In this document: piece after piece, positions 51,684-63,159 of the stretch
Position numbering within the stretch: the stretch's first letter is position 1
Layout of the letters: each line of letters starts with the position of its first letter
Translations under genes and position numbers: made by a program
From: Petrosia ficiformis
Taxonomy: Eukaryota; Porifera; Demospongiae; Haplosclerida; Petrosiidae
Assembly (NCBI GenBank): GCA_947044365.1
Contig: OX345642.1
Span: 1,983,598-2,047,597 of the forward strand
Reading direction: 5' to 3'
DNA length: 64,000 bases
The notes under the pieces: model-generated
Databases searched by the model: none
The model's input: the letters and a program-made list of their open reading frames with translations, nothing else
Told to the model about the DNA's origin: nothing

Positions 51684-53039
51684 ATGCGTGAAGTGATTTC
51701 TCTACACGTAGGTCAAGCTGGTGTCCAGATCGGTAATTCCTGTTGGGAACTGTACTGCTTAGAGCACGGTATACAGCCAGATGGTTTAGCTCCAGAACAT
51801 CAAACAACCGTTTCTGGCAGAGATGCATCTTTCCAAACATTCTTTAGTACCACTGGTGCTGGTAAATTTGTTCCTCGTGCAGTTGTAGTCGACCTGGAAC
51901 CATCTGTTGTTGACGAGATTCGAACAGGAACGTATCGCCAGCTTTTCCACCCCGAACAACTCATAACTGGCAAGGAGGATGCTGCTAACAACTATGCTCG
52001 TGGACATTATACCGTTGGAAAAGAGCTAGTAGATGATGTGCTCGATAAGGTTCGTAAATTAGCAGAGCACTGCGTGTCTCTTCAAGGATTCTTTGTTTTC
52101 CGCTCCTTTGGAGGTGGTACTGGGTCCGGCTTCGCCTCACTGTTGATGGAAAGGCTCTCTGTTGACTATGGCAAGAAGTCAAAGCTTGAATTCTCCATTT
52201 ATCCTGCTCCCCAGGTTGCTACCGCTGTGGTGGAACCATACAACTCCATCCTTACAACTCATACCACATTGGAGCACTCCGACTGTGCTTTTATGATGGA
52301 TAATGAAGCTATCTATGAAATTTGTAAGAGGAATCTTGACGTTGAGCGACCATCATATAGCAACTTGAACCGTCTCATTTCCCAGGTGGTTTCTTCTGTT
52401 ACTGCCTCTCTGCGGTTTGAAGGCTCACTGAATGTTGACTTAACTGAATTTCAAACCAATTTGGTTCCTTATCCTCGAATTCATTTCCCGCTTGTTACTT
52501 ATGCCCCAATAGTTTCAGCAGAGAAGGCTTACCATGAACAGCTTAGTGTAGGAGAGATCACTACTTCCTGTTTCGAACCAGCAAACCAGATGGTGAAATG
52601 TGATCCACGTCATGGAAAATACATGGCATGCTGTCTCCTCTATCGTGGTGACATTGTTCCCAAGGATGTCACTGCTGCCATTAGCAACATTAAGACAAAA
52701 CGTAGTATACAATTTGTTGACTGGTGTCCCACTGGTTTCAAAGTTGGCATCAACCATCAACTCCCACAAACTGTTCCAGGGGGAGACCTTGCAAAGGTTA
52801 CTCGAAGTGTTTGTATGTTATCTAATACTACGGCTATTGCTGAAGCATGGGCTCGTCTTGACCACAAATTTGACCTTATGTATGCCAAACGTGCCTTCGT
52901 TCATTGGTATGTTGGGGAAGGTATGGAAGAAGGAGAATTCTCGGAAGCACGTGAAGATCTGGCTGCCCTTGAAAAGGATTATGAAGAGGTCGGAGCTGAT
53001 ACTGGTGATTTGGAAGAAGAAGATACTGAAGAGTATTAA
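51684..53039 (+). CDS. TUBA: Alpha-tubulin (451 aa, intronless, duplicated copy B)
   Basis: Full-length alpha-tubulin, two residues different from the copy at 49211 and with the same diagnostic motifs: GGGTGSG, Glu254, VPGGDL and terminal EEY. Gln is at position 40. It is followed by the intact FEM1-like gene, so this unit keeps the original gene order. Confidence 0.98.
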   Translation: MREVISLHVGQAGVQIGNSCWELYCLEHGIQPDGLAPEHQTTVSGRDASFQTFFSTTGAGKFVPRAVVVDLEPSVVDEIRTGTYRQLFHPEQLITGKEDAANNYARGHYTVGKELVDDVLDKVRKLAEHCVSLQGFFVFRSFGGGTGSGFASLLMERLSVDYGKKSKLEFSIYPAPQVATAVVEPYNSILTTHTTLEHSDCAFMMDNEAIYEICKRNLDVERPSYSNLNRLISQVVSSVTASLRFEGSLNVDLTEFQTNLVPYPRIHFPLVTYAPIVSAEKAYHEQLSVGEITTSCFEPANQMVKCDPRHGKYMACCLLYRGDIVPKDVTAAISNIKTKRSIQFVDWCPTGFKVGINHQLPQTVPGGDLAKVTRSVCMLSNTTAIAEAWARLDHKFDLMYAKRAFVHWYVGEGMEEGEFSEAREDLAALEKDYEEVGADTGDLEEEDTEEY

Positions 53040-53830
53040 AAGATAATTCAAAGAACGAAAGGACATTATTTTCATTGTAGTAAAAAACTAGTACATTGTA
53101 ATCGTTTATTTGTAAATATTTTTTTGTGATTTTCAGTTCATCAATCATTTCATTTTTCATTTTCAATATAATTATAATAACAACGAGAAATAATAACAAA
53201 AAAAATTTTAAATTGTGACAGCTATAAAAACAGTGGGTCTGGTTTAGTCAATTAGTCAATTACCACATCCCTCTAGGGTTTTCATTAATTGACCACAAAC
53301 ACTAAACACCTGACAATTTATACACTTGCTACTTTTTCTTTGATGAATGACTGAATGTGGGCAGGAAATGTTCTGTGTTGCATGACCAAATATACTTTAA
53401 TGTTTGAGGCAAAACACCTGAAAGGTAATGGAATTGTTGTCAAAAAAATAAACAGGCAACTTAAGCTTTGGTTTTGTTACCGTTACTATAAAAACATGTC
53501 AATATAAACAAACCCAGGGAAGTTAGATTGTCAGTCATTAAATTAAAAAGTCTCGCAGGCCAATCATTCAATATTTCCTATTAAATGTTTGCCTGCAAGT
53601 GTCACTCGTGAGAAGGATTAGAAAAGTTGCTTCTTGGTGACCACTCTAAAAGACCCGCCACTTCTCGAGTAATTTTGTCTACTTGGCTTCATTATTAATA
53701 ATTATTAGTTTTGTACTCTGGTTCCTAACTTTCTATCCCAATACCAGTCATTGCAGTCAGGATAGTCTGGGAACTAGACCTGTTAACTATATTTAATAAA
53801 GTTGCGTGAGAGGTCTGGAAGAGACTAAAG
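53040..53830. other. Intergenic region between alpha-tubulin 3 and the FEM1-like gene
   Basis: Collinear with 50567-51233. No independent gene is recognised. It presumably holds the tubulin 3'UTR and the FEM1-like promoter, but no clear core element is seen. Confidence 0.5.
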
Positions 53831-55888
53831 ATGTATAAGACAGGGAATAATAAAGAGTGGATTCCATCAGTCGATGAACTAGATACTCTTTTTCTAGCCA
53901 TCATGAAAAACAAACTAAGCTTGCCTCGTTTTATTTCCAAACAACTTAGCAATCCTGTAAGTCTGCTGGAGAAATACAAAAATGAAATTGGGTATAATTC
54001 CTTCAATAGTGGGCTAACAGAGGTCCTAATTCAAACTTGTAGTAGTGGTCAGTTACAAGTAGTAACACATCTGTTGGAGTACCATCACGATCAGTTTGAT
54101 GTCAATCGATTATTGAAGTATAGATTCAAAGATCGTTTTATTACAAGAAAAGTTGGAGATAAAGTTTATTCACAAACATTGACAGTACCATCTTTACTAC
54201 AAAAAAACATCATCTGTGTTATTTCTCGTACTAACACACTCCTTCATATTGCAGCTCACAACAATCATTTTGATATAGTAAAGCATTTACTCAAGAAAGG
54301 AGCATTAGTTGATCCTGTTAATTGTTGTGGACAAACTCCACTGATGCTTGGCGTACACAGTCTTTTGATTGTAAAGTCCCTGTTAGATGCTGGGGCAAAC
54401 TTGAACCATCAAGATAAAATGGGATACACACCCCTACTAGTGGCAACCGATGTACGTGCATCCACTGATGTGATTTCTTTGCTATTGCAGAAAGGTGCTG
54501 ACTATAGAGTTTCTGACAAATGTGGATACTCCTTCTTGCATCATGTCTTTGGTTGCAATGAGCTTGTTGTAGATTATAGTAGCATTTTATTTAAATTCAA
54601 TATACTTCCGACTTGTGGTGAAACAGGAGTTTTGTTATCGAATGATGTACCCTTGTGTTTAACGTCTGTAGAGCCAAACCTACTGGAAAACATGGACGAA
54701 AATCCTCTTCTTAGTAAAGATGTTCAACTGTCACTGAAATACCTCAAACCTGCATTGGGAATGATCTTACAGGCACACTATGACCCCGCAGAATACCGAA
54801 AAGCTCTTGTACATGCACTAAATTTCAAAGAGAAGCATAAGATTTCATTTACATATCAACCTGTGGAAGAAGCTTACAGATTTCAAACAGAGACACAGCT
54901 ATATCCTCCTACTAATTCAATTGATTTGATTTACCAAAATCTAATAACAGTTGAACGAGTAGCTGGATTTGGTAGTTATATTCCAATTTGGCTTATATTG
55001 GATGCGTGTTCTATTTTACAAACTGATGATAAACTTAAAAAATTCTATTTATTGGATAGGGTTGCTGATATGCTGTGTTATCGTGTTAAACATTGTCCAA
55101 TGGACAAAAAAAATGCTGTATTAATTAACCAGTTTATTGATATTGTAAAGAGATTTCTACGAGGCACAAATCCACCTAAAAAAGCAATCAAACTAGTTTA
55201 TAAAATTATTTCAAGTGCAAAGATTCATCTCAAGAATTTTCAGAAAATCCATGGCCACCAGAAAGGAATATTAACATCTCAGTTTAAGTATCGCTACGCT
55301 GATTTTCGTGGAGATACATCAAACGTTTTGATCTGCGTTCTAGATCTCTTTAGATCCTTACAGTTGAACAATCGAATCAAAGAAATTATTTCCGAATTCT
55401 TCAGAGACTGTCCTACTTTTGTTGTAAATGCTTACGATGAAATATACACACCTTTACATGTAGCAGTCAATAAATACCAAGACCTTCTGTCTTTGTTGTT
55501 AAAATGTGGAGCTGATCAATGGATACACACACGTGGTTATAATGGAGATTTTCCGATATTTAATATTTTAGATAGATCAAGTGATAGAAAAGCACTACTT
55601 TCATCAGAAGCAGCTACTGTGAAATTACTACTTGATTATGGTATGCACATGGACTCTGTGAACTCTATAGGCGTAACACTTAATGCAGCACTAATAGAGG
55701 TACAATACTATAAAAAACCACCCATTGATCGACCCATATCATCTCTTTCTTGTATTGCTGCAAATGCAATCGTTGCTGGCCATATTCAATACTGGAATGC
55801 TCCTTTACCACCTCGAATAAAACAATTTATTAGTTGGCATGATCGTCATGACTTCAAGAATCGAATTTTATCAGAAATAATAAACTGA
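53831..55888 (+). CDS. FEM1-like: FEM1-like ankyrin-repeat protein (685 aa, intronless)
   Basis: Ankyrin repeats lie at residues ~137-255 (TLLHIAAHNNHFDIVKHLL, QTPLMLGVHS, YTPLLVATDV). The middle helical region contains YRKALVHALNFKEKHK, comparable with the ALKYWKKAMNMR region of FEM1. A second ankyrin set is near residue 540 (YTPLHVAVNKYQDLLSLLL). The C terminus, SSLSCIAANAIVAGHIQYW...LPPRIKQFISWHD, parallels TLQCLAARVIV...IPEKLETFVSLH of FEM1 proteins. FEM1 proteins are substrate receptors of CUL2 ubiquitin ligases that read C-terminal degrons (family knowledge). The N-terminal repeat block is less canonical than in vertebrate FEM1, so substrate recognition may differ. Length fits the family (about 620-670 aa). 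Confidence 0.82.
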   Translation: MYKTGNNKEWIPSVDELDTLFLAIMKNKLSLPRFISKQLSNPVSLLEKYKNEIGYNSFNSGLTEVLIQTCSSGQLQVVTHLLEYHHDQFDVNRLLKYRFKDRFITRKVGDKVYSQTLTVPSLLQKNIICVISRTNTLLHIAAHNNHFDIVKHLLKKGALVDPVNCCGQTPLMLGVHSLLIVKSLLDAGANLNHQDKMGYTPLLVATDVRASTDVISLLLQKGADYRVSDKCGYSFLHHVFGCNELVVDYSSILFKFNILPTCGETGVLLSNDVPLCLTSVEPNLLENMDENPLLSKDVQLSLKYLKPALGMILQAHYDPAEYRKALVHALNFKEKHKISFTYQPVEEAYRFQTETQLYPPTNSIDLIYQNLITVERVAGFGSYIPIWLILDACSILQTDDKLKKFYLLDRVADMLCYRVKHCPMDKKNAVLINQFIDIVKRFLRGTNPPKKAIKLVYKIISSAKIHLKNFQKIHGHQKGILTSQFKYRYADFRGDTSNVLICVLDLFRSLQLNNRIKEIISEFFRDCPTFVVNAYDEIYTPLHVAVNKYQDLLSLLLKCGADQWIHTRGYNGDFPIFNILDRSSDRKALLSSEAATVKLLLDYGMHMDSVNSIGVTLNAALIEVQYYKKPPIDRPISSLSCIAANAIVAGHIQYWNAPLPPRIKQFISWHDRHDFKNRILSEIIN

Positions 55889-56516
55889 AATTCATTAGTT
55901 TACAATGTCATATATAATTATGTGTAATAGCACGACTATGTCAATAGTAGTACTAGTTATAGTTAATTAATATCTATTCATTTTATAGTTATTATATCTA
56001 GTGATAATTAATTTTAGTTACGATATTACTTCTGAGTATCTGATTTTTAAAAATGAGTTAAGTATAATTATTAAGATATTATAATCACAAGAAAATTGTA
56101 TTAGTACACTTATTACAATATCATGGATCAGTTATATCATTCAGAAATAATAATACTGAATAACAGTACATCACATAACATAATTATATATAATATATAG
56201 AACCTTAGTATAACCCCAGTTACATCGTTGAGGGGCTTAGTCAATTGAGGAGTTCGACATATGCAAAAGAACACACACTTGAGTCGCAGATTAAGACTGA
56301 GTAGTTCTTCCTAGCAGGAAGAAAGTTTTACAACCGGTTATAAGTGTAATTCTATAAATGAGTCTACTACTAAACTGTTTATTTTTGATTAAAGTTAAGA
56401 CAAGTGATAAATTATAAATATACAATATACCTGTAGAATAATTATAAGAATGCATTATTTAGGTATTCTACAATAACATTGTAAAAAAGAAATTAAAGAG
56501 CGTATTAAAAGAATTA
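55889..56516. other. Intergenic tail-to-tail region, FEM1-like (+) / pseudokinase (-)
   Basis: AT-rich 3' flanks of two convergent genes. No coding signal, repeat array or RNA gene is seen. Confidence 0.5.
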
Positions 56517-57026
56517 TCATAATTTTGTATAGTTCTCATTCGTAATATTACTTTCTCCATCTGGATAATTAGAAAGAGATGCCATATATTCTCTATTGGT
56601 GTTTGACAGTTCAACTTCACTGTATGTCTCACTATTAGTCACAGTCAAAACAAGATCACAATTATTATTAGTACGAGTTACGGAAGATACTTCCAAATTA
56701 TCTACTTGATTAGATAAAGAATTAGCATTTTGTAAACTAAGTTCTACTGTTGATGGAGAATCGTTGCCTCCTTCACTAGACTGCTGAGTTGTAATAGTCT
56801 CTGTTTCACTACTAGAGATCTGAACTGGAGATATATTAATCAAATCACTTGTATCTACATGTATCTCAACTTCACTAGTTCTTGTTAAGTTACTATATTC
56901 ATCTTGTACTGTTTCTCTCTCCTTACTGATTGATTCAAGAACGGTTGTTAAATGTTTATGAAGGAAATTGAAACTTGGTCTTTCTCTACTGTTTTCATTC
57001 CAACAGTGTAGCATTATTGTATAGCT

Positions 57027-57063
<37 letters not shown>

Positions 57064-60000
57064 ATGATAGAAAGAGAGACAGAGAGACAGAGAGATGATA
57101 AAGACTATATATATAGAGGAGATGAAAAAGTGCAGACTGTACAAAACTTAAAGAGGGGGTTCACCAAATCAATAGAAAATCAGTACTAAGAATGTGTTAT
57201 GATTCATTTGTTGAATATAAATATAAAATAACTTCCTTTGTAGTATCAATACAGAAACTTCATAACTCTAAAAATATGCTCTAAAGATTAACACTAACAT
57301 GTCATGGGGACAATCTGAAGTTGTTGATGAAGATATAAAAGAACTTCCTTTATAGTATCAATACAGAAAACTCATAACTCTATCAAACATGCTCTAAAGG
57401 TCACTTACATGTCATCTGGACAATCTGAAGGTTTTAATTTTTTGATGAAGATATAAAAGAACTTCCCTTTTACAGTATCAATATAGCAACTTCATAACTC
57501 TACAAACATGCTCTAAAGGTCACTACACTAACACTTACATATCATCCGGACAATCTGAAGGTTTAATTAATCTCTTTCCTGCTTTAAGATGCTGTAAAAT
57601 ATCATCATTTTGAACACCCTATAATAATAATTATAATAATTATAATAATTATTATCAAACTACATAATCATTATCCAACGTACTCTGAAAGGAGTCAGTC
57701 CATATGCAAAGATTTCCCACAGAACAACACCAAAACTCCATACTATAATAAATACATTATGAAAATCAACTATAAGACTTTACCATATCCTTTTGAAATA
57801 TCTTAATAAGATTAAATGGTAACTAAAATATGCATAAAATAATATTTAAAACTGACATTTATAAAGGTTCATTCTTCAACACAAATAATTAGAGTATATA
57901 TGGTACTATTCTAGTAGTTATGAGTAATTTATCAATTATGATTACCATGACTACTACATTTATCAAATATGTAAATGTAAAAGAGTTCATAGTACATGTT
58001 CATTGGAGGAGAAAATGTTTCCACAGTGTATCACTAACTAACACAGGTTACATGGAAAATCATGTGATCAATGAGTTAGCACAATACATGTGTAGCCACA
58101 CAAAATAAAAAATTGTAATTAAACAAGAAAGATGTTCCTAGAACACATACCCTGCACAATATACTGCGCTAAGTCATTGACAGAATAATTATCAATAATT
58201 ATTATGAAGAGCATGACTGACTGGAAAAAAATGGTGGACTTTCTAAACTGATAATAAGAAAACTCAGGAATTACAGATACTGTGAACTGCATTAGCTTCT
58301 GCAAGGTATGCATATGTTTTTATGGCCCGTAGGGCCATCCCTATGATTGCTTTCCCACGGGTTCGAACTATATATATTTATATTCTTGTGTCACCTACGC
58401 GAGTATGCGTTGTATACGTAGTTAAGGAAGTTACATCATTCCCGGGGGCTCGATCAATTAATGGGCGTGGCGCGTAATAGAACGCGCGCTCGAACTCAGC
58501 AGGAAGAAAGCTGCTTGTAGCTTACATAGAATTAGAAACTGGAACTACTAGCTGACTATTCTACCTGCACTAAAGTTCTACAAAATTCTTTAGAAGGTAA
58601 AGAGAGTAGATAATCAAATAATAACTATAATAGGCTGTTGTGTTTCAGGAATGATAAAGTCAGCCATGATTACTGAATGCTGGACACCATAAAGCAATCA
58701 TAGGGATACTTTTTTTCTCTATATACACTTGTTATGACTATTTTCTAGCTGAATGATGTGTTTAGAAGATGTTTAAAGCAGTCTAAAGTTTGATTGCGAT
58801 TTGTTTTTTTGCATGACAGACAGACAGACAGATAGAACCAATCGCTTAACCCCTTGCGTGGCAAACTGCGCAGTATAATAAAACCACAATGACTAAGAAA
58901 ATGGCCGCAATGGCTTAAAAGCAGCCTCTATAGACTGTTTTGAATAGAGGGCAAAGAGAAATCCAATTGCACCCCTTCTGTTAGTAATTGACTATATTTA
59001 CACTTACTATCTGTATTGGACGAAAACTTTCCAGCTGTGAGTGTTTCAATAGATAACCATTTGGCAGGTAATTTACTATTCATTTTCAATTCTACATATC
59101 CACCAGGAACACTGAGAGCATGAGAAGCACGAAAACCTCCAATTTTAATATCATGTGCTTCATTCAATAAAATATACCTGAATGAAGACAGGGTAAGAGG
59201 TGTGAAAGAGAGGAAGTCAAATAGAGGATTGGACGATGATAAGGAAGGGAATGGTAGTGACAAAAGAAAAATGAAAAATAAAATTACTAAAAACTCACTT
59301 TGCTTGTAAAGCTTTATGTACAAAAAACTTTGAACCCAAATATTCCATTCCACTAGCAATCTAAATGTACACATGTATGTTAATGATATGTGATTAGGTT
59401 CATGTGTATGTGTACATGTATGTAGCAGAGTGTTTGTGAGTTTGTATATACATGTACCTGTGCAGAAATATGTAATTGATCTTTGAGTCCAAAATCACAA
59501 GGTTGTGATTCAAGCCTAGTTCTTCTTCTTACCCTAAATACAAAAAGGAATGATAATTTTTATATATTATAATATTAATGAAGACTACAGTTACATGTAT
59601 ATATACTGTATATGTGTGTACCTGATGAGCTCTAATGTGAAGACTACAGTTATATATACTGTATATGTGTGTACCTGATGAGCTCTAATGTGAAGACTAC
59701 AGTTATATATACTGTATGTGTGTACCTGATGAACTCTAATGTGAAGACTACAGTTATATATACTGTATATGTGTGTACCTGATGAGCTCTAATGTGAAGA
59801 CTACAGTTATATATACTGTATATGTGTGTACCGTACCTGATGAGCTCTAATGTGAAGACTACAGTTATATATACTGTATATGTGTGTACCTGATGAGCTC
59901 TAATGTGAAGACTACAGTTATATACATGTATACTGTATATGTGTGTACCTGATGAGCTCTAATATGAAGACTACAGTTATATGTGTATATTAGTGTACTG

Positions 60001-63000
60001 TTTACCTGGTAAGAAAGTGTTTCAAATCCCCTACATTCATGAATGTCAGTACAGTAATCAGAGGAGGAGTAGTGATACATACTCCAAACAGAGATAGCAC
60101 ATTTGGATGAGAAAACTGACTCATGATATAAGCTGCTCCAAGAAACGTTTCTTTACTTCTACTACCAGCTTCTTCTGTAAATATATTTAAGAGATGGACA
60201 CTACAATCACATGATATAAAGTACTAATCACATGACATACAGAACTATATGTACTAATCACATGATGTAAAGAACTATCTGTACTAATCACATGACATAA
60301 AAGAATACTATAGGTACTAATCACATGACATAAAAAGAATACTATATGTATTAATCACGTGACATACAGAACTATATGTACTAATCACATGACATATAGA
60401 ACTATATGTACTAATCACATGACATAAAAGAATACTATATGTACTATCCTTAAGGTATATACTACTGGCAGCTTGTAAGGTGAGACGTTTTGGTCTGAGA
60501 CATGTTGGTCCGAAGACCTACATACCAAAACAATCTCATTTTAAACCATCAACTGATGTAGTTAGAAACTACATTAAATCAGTTTACACTACATTGCTCT
60601 AGTGCTACACCACACATCAAATCATCATATGTTCAGTCATTAAACCACACATGGGACTAAGTCATATGCCTGTACTTTGCAATTGTACTTGGGAAAACAT
60701 GCTAGTACTTCATGGGTGGATACAGGAGGGGGGTCATGGGGAGGCAGTATTAATGATTAATTAAACTCACGAAATCAGTAATTAATCAAAAAATCAATTG
60801 AAAGTGACCACGCCCCTCATGACAATTAAGCACCCCCATTTCAAACATCTGTGTCCGTTACTTGTACTTAAGTTACATTGTGTATACGCCTGTACTTTGT
60901 AATTGTAGTTGGCTAAAGTTGCTTGTACTTTGTACTTAAGTACACTGAAAAGTACAAAATAAAAGTACTTGGCCCCATGTCTGTAATGAACAATTACACA
61001 AATAACACAATACCACATACCATTCAATATTTTCACTGCCACTTCATTTTCACTCCCAAATGATGATGTTAAAGCTCTCATCACTCTACAGATAATATAA
61101 AACATACTCACTATATATTGTACGACAGAGATGAGGGATCTTACTTTGTTGATTCTCCTATTCCCACTTGTTCTCGAATGTCTAACACTGAGGACTCAAT
61201 TTCTAAATGTTTTAATGAGTCTATTTCTAATGGATTCTATTGTATTAAAATAATTGTAATATTTACATACATGTACATGTACATACATACATATACATGT
61301 ACATTGTATACTATACATATGTAAATAGACCAACAGACACGATACCAATGATGTAATCTATACATGTCATGCTTCAATAATTGAACTAGTATTGTTTTAG
61401 TGAAGTCTATATAGTTATAATCATGCTTCAATAATTACCCTCGCCATGTAGCGTAGGCGGAAAGGTACGGTAATCGTTTTGTCTGTGTGTCTGTGTGTCT
61501 GTCTGTTAGCAATTTTTCTGGAAAAATAAAAACATTGACATTTCAAACGGGGTACTGGTAGACATCAAATTAAACAAGGAAAAAATATAACGTAGGAATT
61601 CTTCTAAAACCTTTTGGTTCTAAAGTTATGACAATTTTTATAACTCACAGTTACCGTTTCACGACTTTAAGATGAAACGAGGGCAATAACCAGAGTAAAC
61701 ATGGACACAAAAAACAAAAATGATTCTGTTTCATGGCTGTCGCTAGCCAAGAAACACTTCAAACCAAATACAATTGAGGTAATGGTTGCTACTACACCAC
61801 CAGATAGAGAGCTACCTAGCTCCGCCTACAGGTATGTGTACGTGCATGCTTGCAAAGCATCATGTACTAAACACGTGATAGAGGATTAGAGGTGATTCAG
61901 TACGTTTTCACACGTTGGAGACTTTAGAGGTAGACTTGAGAATTGTTTTTCGAAGGAAAACAGAGAATAAGATTTAAGATATATATACAAATTATACATT
62001 TCTTTCATTGATATTCTTATTTTGTCTTTTAGGATATGAAGTTATAACAGTTTTAATGCCCATAAATGTATATGTGTATTCCATGTAACAAAAGTATTGT
62101 TTGTTTCATACACAAACTTTATTATATTTTGAAAAAAATTGTAGTGCTTTGTATTACTTTCCACATAGGCGAGGGTCCTGTCCCGACGGTGCTCGTTGAA
62201 CTAGTATTGTTTTAGTGAGGTCCATATAGTTATAATTATGCTTCAAGACTATAATAATACAGCTAGCCATACATTACAGCATAGCTAAGAATAATAATAA
62301 CTTAAAGGATGAGTGACTGAACAACACTAAACAGAGGAATGAATGCACATACATGTACATGTACATAAAACCATCTTATGTTTACATAACAAAGTTATTG
62401 CTATACCGTATATATGTTTATATCAAACTAAAGGTCTATTTACGAACTGCAAGAATGTAAAATAAGAATTGTATTTAAAGCTAGGTCGGTCATATTCATG
62501 CTGAACTCAGAAAAATGTTAGTTTGAAGGGACCAACAATCTTTTTACCTTCACCATTTTCATACAATTATTCTTTTTTGTGTATGTTAAATTTCAATCCA
62601 TTGCTTCATTATTGAGTTACAGTATAATCATTTATTAACCTTATGACATTAAACTATATACTATATTACCAATAAAGTCATGACAACCTAATTTTGAGGT
62701 CATTGTGAATGTGAACAGACTTTAGTACCTCTAAGCACATGTACATATATGTGTGTCTAGTGTGTATATAATTATGTGTTCTGTAGTCAATGGGTTACAT
62801 AGACCATACAAAAAACGTCAACACATATTATATTTCCTACTCACTGCCATATAAACATTCTCCATCATTTCAAAGAGAGGTTGGTCATCTGTTTCTATTC
62901 GACTATCTCTTTCTCTCACTGATTCATCTGGTAAAACAGGTTGAACAACTTTGTTAACCTCTAAACGAGTTCTACTACAAACACTTGATAATGTACTGGG

Positions 63001-63022
63001 TGTTTCAGGAGATCTCTCAGAA
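56517..63022 (-). CDS. Receptor-tyrosine-kinase-type pseudokinase, C-terminal 485 residues; 5' part off right edge
   Basis: Ten exons: 62845-63022, 61145-61236, 61021-61085, 60006-60174, 59458-59533, 59299-59360, 59008-59177, 57684-57742, 57539-57618, 56517-57024. All phases are consistent. Order: acidic juxtamembrane-like segment; degenerate glycine loop VGIGESTKV; VAVK lysine kept; alphaC LGAAYIM where Glu is expected; FVHKALQAKYILL in place of HRDLAARN; KIGGF in place of DFG; KWLSIETL activation segment end; DIWSFGVVLWEIF; CWNENSRERPSF; and a 130-residue Ser/Thr-rich tail with YSNL, YSEV, YMAS and YTKL tyrosines. The tyrosine-kinase fold is clear, but the catalytic Asp, the Mg-binding Asp and Asn, and the alphaC Glu are all gone. 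The ectodomain and membrane span, if any, lie beyond the window, so receptor status is inferred from kinase subfamily only. Confidence 0.88.
57025..57080. repeat. (GA)n tract at the acceptor of the last pseudokinase exon
   Basis: On the minus strand this is the polypyrimidine tract ending CTCTCTAG before exon 56517-57024. Confidence 0.9.
57236..57585. repeat. ~118-bp tandem repeat, 3 copies, overlapping an exon end and its 5' splice site
   Basis: Units share AGTATCAATACAGAAACTTC, ACATGCTCTAAAGGTCAC and GGACAATCTGAAG. The third unit includes the real exon end and donor at 57539; the second unit keeps an intact ACTTACATGTC donor copy at about 57403-57413. Confidence 0.88.
58125..58885. repeat. 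Dispersed repeat family D, interrupted by a nested TIR element
   Basis: 58125-58336 and 58708-58885 together match 27040-27440. The intervening 58337-58707 is a separate insertion. Confidence 0.65.
58337..58707. mobile_element. 371-bp element with perfect 17-bp terminal inverted repeats
   Basis: ATCCCTATGATTGCTTT at 58337-58353 and AAAGCAATCATAGGGAT at 58691-58707. The interior is CG-rich for this window (GCGCGCTCGA). No transposase is present. Confidence 0.8.
59575..60000. repeat. ~60-bp tandem repeat, ~7 copies
   Basis: Unit GTGTGTACCTGATGAGCTCT-AATGTGAAGACTACAGTTAT-ATATACTGTATAT, ending just beside the pseudokinase exon at 60006-60174. Confidence 0.95.
60190..60450. repeat. ~37-bp tandem repeat of TACTAATCACATGACATA
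   Basis: About seven units ACTATATGTACTAATCACAT-GACATAAAAGAAT with variants. Confidence 0.92.
61381..62246. repeat. 764-bp segment bracketed by 51-bp direct repeats
   Basis: TTGAACTAGTATTGTTTTAG...CATGCTTCAA at 61381-61431 and again at 62196-62246 (three differences). The insert begins TAATTACCCTCGCC and ends GGCGAGGGTCCTG, so it has short inverted termini. No protein is recognised inside. Confidence 0.75.
62481..62729. mobile_element. TIR element, family B (full-length copy)
   Basis: Left CTAGGTCGGTCATATTCATG faces right GTGAATGTGAACAGACTTTA. The interior holds TCCATTGCTTCATTATTGAG and TTATGACATTAAACTATAT. Confidence 0.7.
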
Positions 63023-63159
63023 CTGAAATATGAAGTAGAGTGTTTTAATAACATGTACATGTACTGTAGTGATGCAATGATATGGGATTTTAGCTATATA
63101 TGGAATTAGTTGAAGGTCACAGGTCCAGTGCTCAAAATAGTTTTTGAAAGTGTGCAGTA

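Larger units (their letters stand above)
51477..54078 (+). repeat. Tandem segmental duplication, unit B
   Basis: The second copy of the unit, continuous with the complete FEM1-like gene. Only GGA is certainly shared at the junction. CTGTTGGA occurs both in the FEM1-like gene (54071-54078) and upstream of unit A (48979-48986), which may have guided the exchange. Confidence 0.85.

Noticed and set aside
46712..53039. Beta-tubulin identity
   Set aside because: The VPGGDL insertion, Glu254, MREV start and EEY/DEY tail identify alpha-tubulin.
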